DNA from: Bryopsis sp. KO-2023
Lineage: Eukaryota > Chlorophyta > Ulvophyceae > Bryopsidales > Bryopsidaceae
Direction: 5' to 3'
NCBI GenBank assembly: GCA_030272585.1
Contig: BSYQ01000006.1
Coordinates: 3,869,001-3,933,000, forward strand
Length of the DNA stretch: 64,000 bases
Shown in pieces: positions 63,208 to 64,000 of the stretch. The position numbers and the translations under genes were made by a program. The notes beneath the pieces are model-generated. The model made no database searches, had not been told where the DNA came from, and saw only the letters and a program-made list of their open reading frames with translations. Positions within the stretch are counted from its first letter, which is position 1. Each line of letters starts with the position of its first letter.

Positions 63208-64000
63208 TCAGCTGAGATCGAAGCCGGCACCGGAGTTGATCGCATATCTAAGTTTTTCCAGCATGACCTCTTTGCTGTTGTACGGGGGCAGCTTGAGCAG
63301 ATTCATGCAAGTGGCTGCCGTGGGCAATCGGCCCATGGACTCTCCGTCCAGTACGCTGCCTGCCATCTGGATGCACATTTTCGGCTGCAAATATCTGAAG
63401 CCGAGCAAAGGTGCTCTCGAACAAGCGGTGACAAATCTGCAACAGAAAAGTGTAAAAAGTGTGAAAAAAAATGAAAAATGAAAAGAAAAAAGATAAAAGA
63501 TAAAAGAAAAAGAACAAGAAAAAGAAAAAGAGAAAGAAAAAAAAAGTAAAAAGTGTTTTGTTTCTTTTCAAGTTTTCAAAATACGGACACTCTTTTTCCC
63601 GGAACAGACCTGTTGGGAGCTGTGACAGGGAAAATATAATAGGGAATATTATAGGGAAAACAGATTTTCCCAGTCTTAGAAAGTCATATTTTTTCACAGT
63701 TCTTTTCAGAAAACTGCTCCGAATCGAGCCGCTTCCAGATGGGCTCCATGCACCTCGTACAGCAAAAACGATTTCACCCGCTGATTTTCAAATTGTATAT
63801 GAGGAAAAGTAGGAAATTGACCGACCTCAGGAAGCTCCGCTGCTCCCCTGGTGAAAATGCTGCCATGGATTCCCAGAAGGTTTTGATGACAGGGTGCTCC
63901 TCGTGATAGCCGCTGGCATACTCGACGTTTGCTTGCATGTCAGCCAGATTGAGTCCCTCTTCGGAGCCCGAAATCAAGCTTTGCAGTTCGGCAGCGCTGA
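63208..64000 (-). CDS. HECT-type E3 ubiquitin ligase, C-terminal end
   Basis: Only the last two exons are in the window (64000-63826, continuing beyond the edge, and 63436-63208). They encode the C-lobe end of a HECT domain: [20 protein letters not shown], then [20 protein letters not shown], then after the intron [19 protein letters not shown] and [17 protein letters not shown] with the catalytic Cys, ending [10 protein letters not shown]. The layout with GFRYLQP and LPTAATC fits UBE3C/UFD4-type ligases best, but a full N-terminus is needed. The HECT Cys accepts ubiquitin from an E2 and passes it to the target. Phase across the intron agrees. Confidence 0.9.

Overview
This window is nuclear DNA from an intron-rich eukaryote, almost certainly a photosynthetic protist (alga). 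Most genes are broken into 4 to 14 exons by GT-AG introns. Introns and spacers are full of A, T and G homopolymer runs. One gene encodes a cyanobacterial/plastid-type ribosomal protein bL17. Two neighbouring genes encode a KRE6/SKN1-type GH16 protein and a fungal-like family 2 glycosyltransferase, a pairing expected in lineages with beta-glucan biology such as stramenopiles, haptophytes or chlorarachniophytes. I cannot fix the lineage from sequence alone. The models below were built by hand from splice sites; where I say the phases agree, every exon-exon junction keeps the reading frame.

Layout. 1-2.9 kb: a tandem duplication and one unexplained exon. 2.9-8.6 kb (minus): a secreted-end LamG, multi-pass membrane protein. 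8.6-12.9 kb: largely gene-free, with one copy of a 260-bp dispersed repeat. 12.9-20.2 kb (minus): the autophagy lipid-transfer protein ATG2, with the second copy of the repeat inside an intron. 21.3-23.1 kb (minus): plastid-type bL17. 23.6-27.0 kb (plus): an NCBP3-like cap-binding protein with a coding minisatellite. 28.1-32.5 kb (minus): a GT2 fused to an N-terminal helical bundle. 33.1-33.8 kb (plus): a possible broken BTB gene. 33.8-36.8 kb (minus): the GH16 KRE6/SKN1-like protein. 37.1-38.1 kb (minus): an endonuclease/exonuclease/phosphatase-family enzyme. 39.4-42.3 kb (minus): a TMEM135-like protein. 42.9-48.4 kb (plus): a RecQ5-like helicase with a TFIIS-N-like tail. 49.4-51.9 kb (plus): prostaglandin E synthase 2-like. 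52.7-54.0 kb (minus): a small secreted Reeler-domain protein. 55.4-57.5 kb (minus): a type I membrane protein. 58.3-60.6 kb (plus): an Ala/Glu-rich secreted protein with a Cys-rich tail. 63.2 kb to the right edge (minus): the C-terminal end of a HECT ubiquitin ligase.

Functional themes. The GH16 and GT2 genes form a same-strand pair that probably acts in cell-wall or storage glucan/polysaccharide work at the endomembrane or cell surface. The 52-61 kb stretch carries three consecutive genes for secretory-pathway proteins. The remainder is housekeeping: autophagy, plastid translation, mRNA cap binding, DNA repair coupled to transcription, peroxisome/mitochondrial membrane, ubiquitin. No mobile-element coding region, CRISPR array or complete tRNA/rRNA gene was recognised. 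The most unusual items are the helical-bundle/GT2 fusion, the RecQ/TFIIS-N fusion, the 98%-identical 260-bp repeat pair (one intronic), two near-perfect long inverted repeats, and a LamG exon boundary disturbed by a 56-bp-offset tandem duplication.
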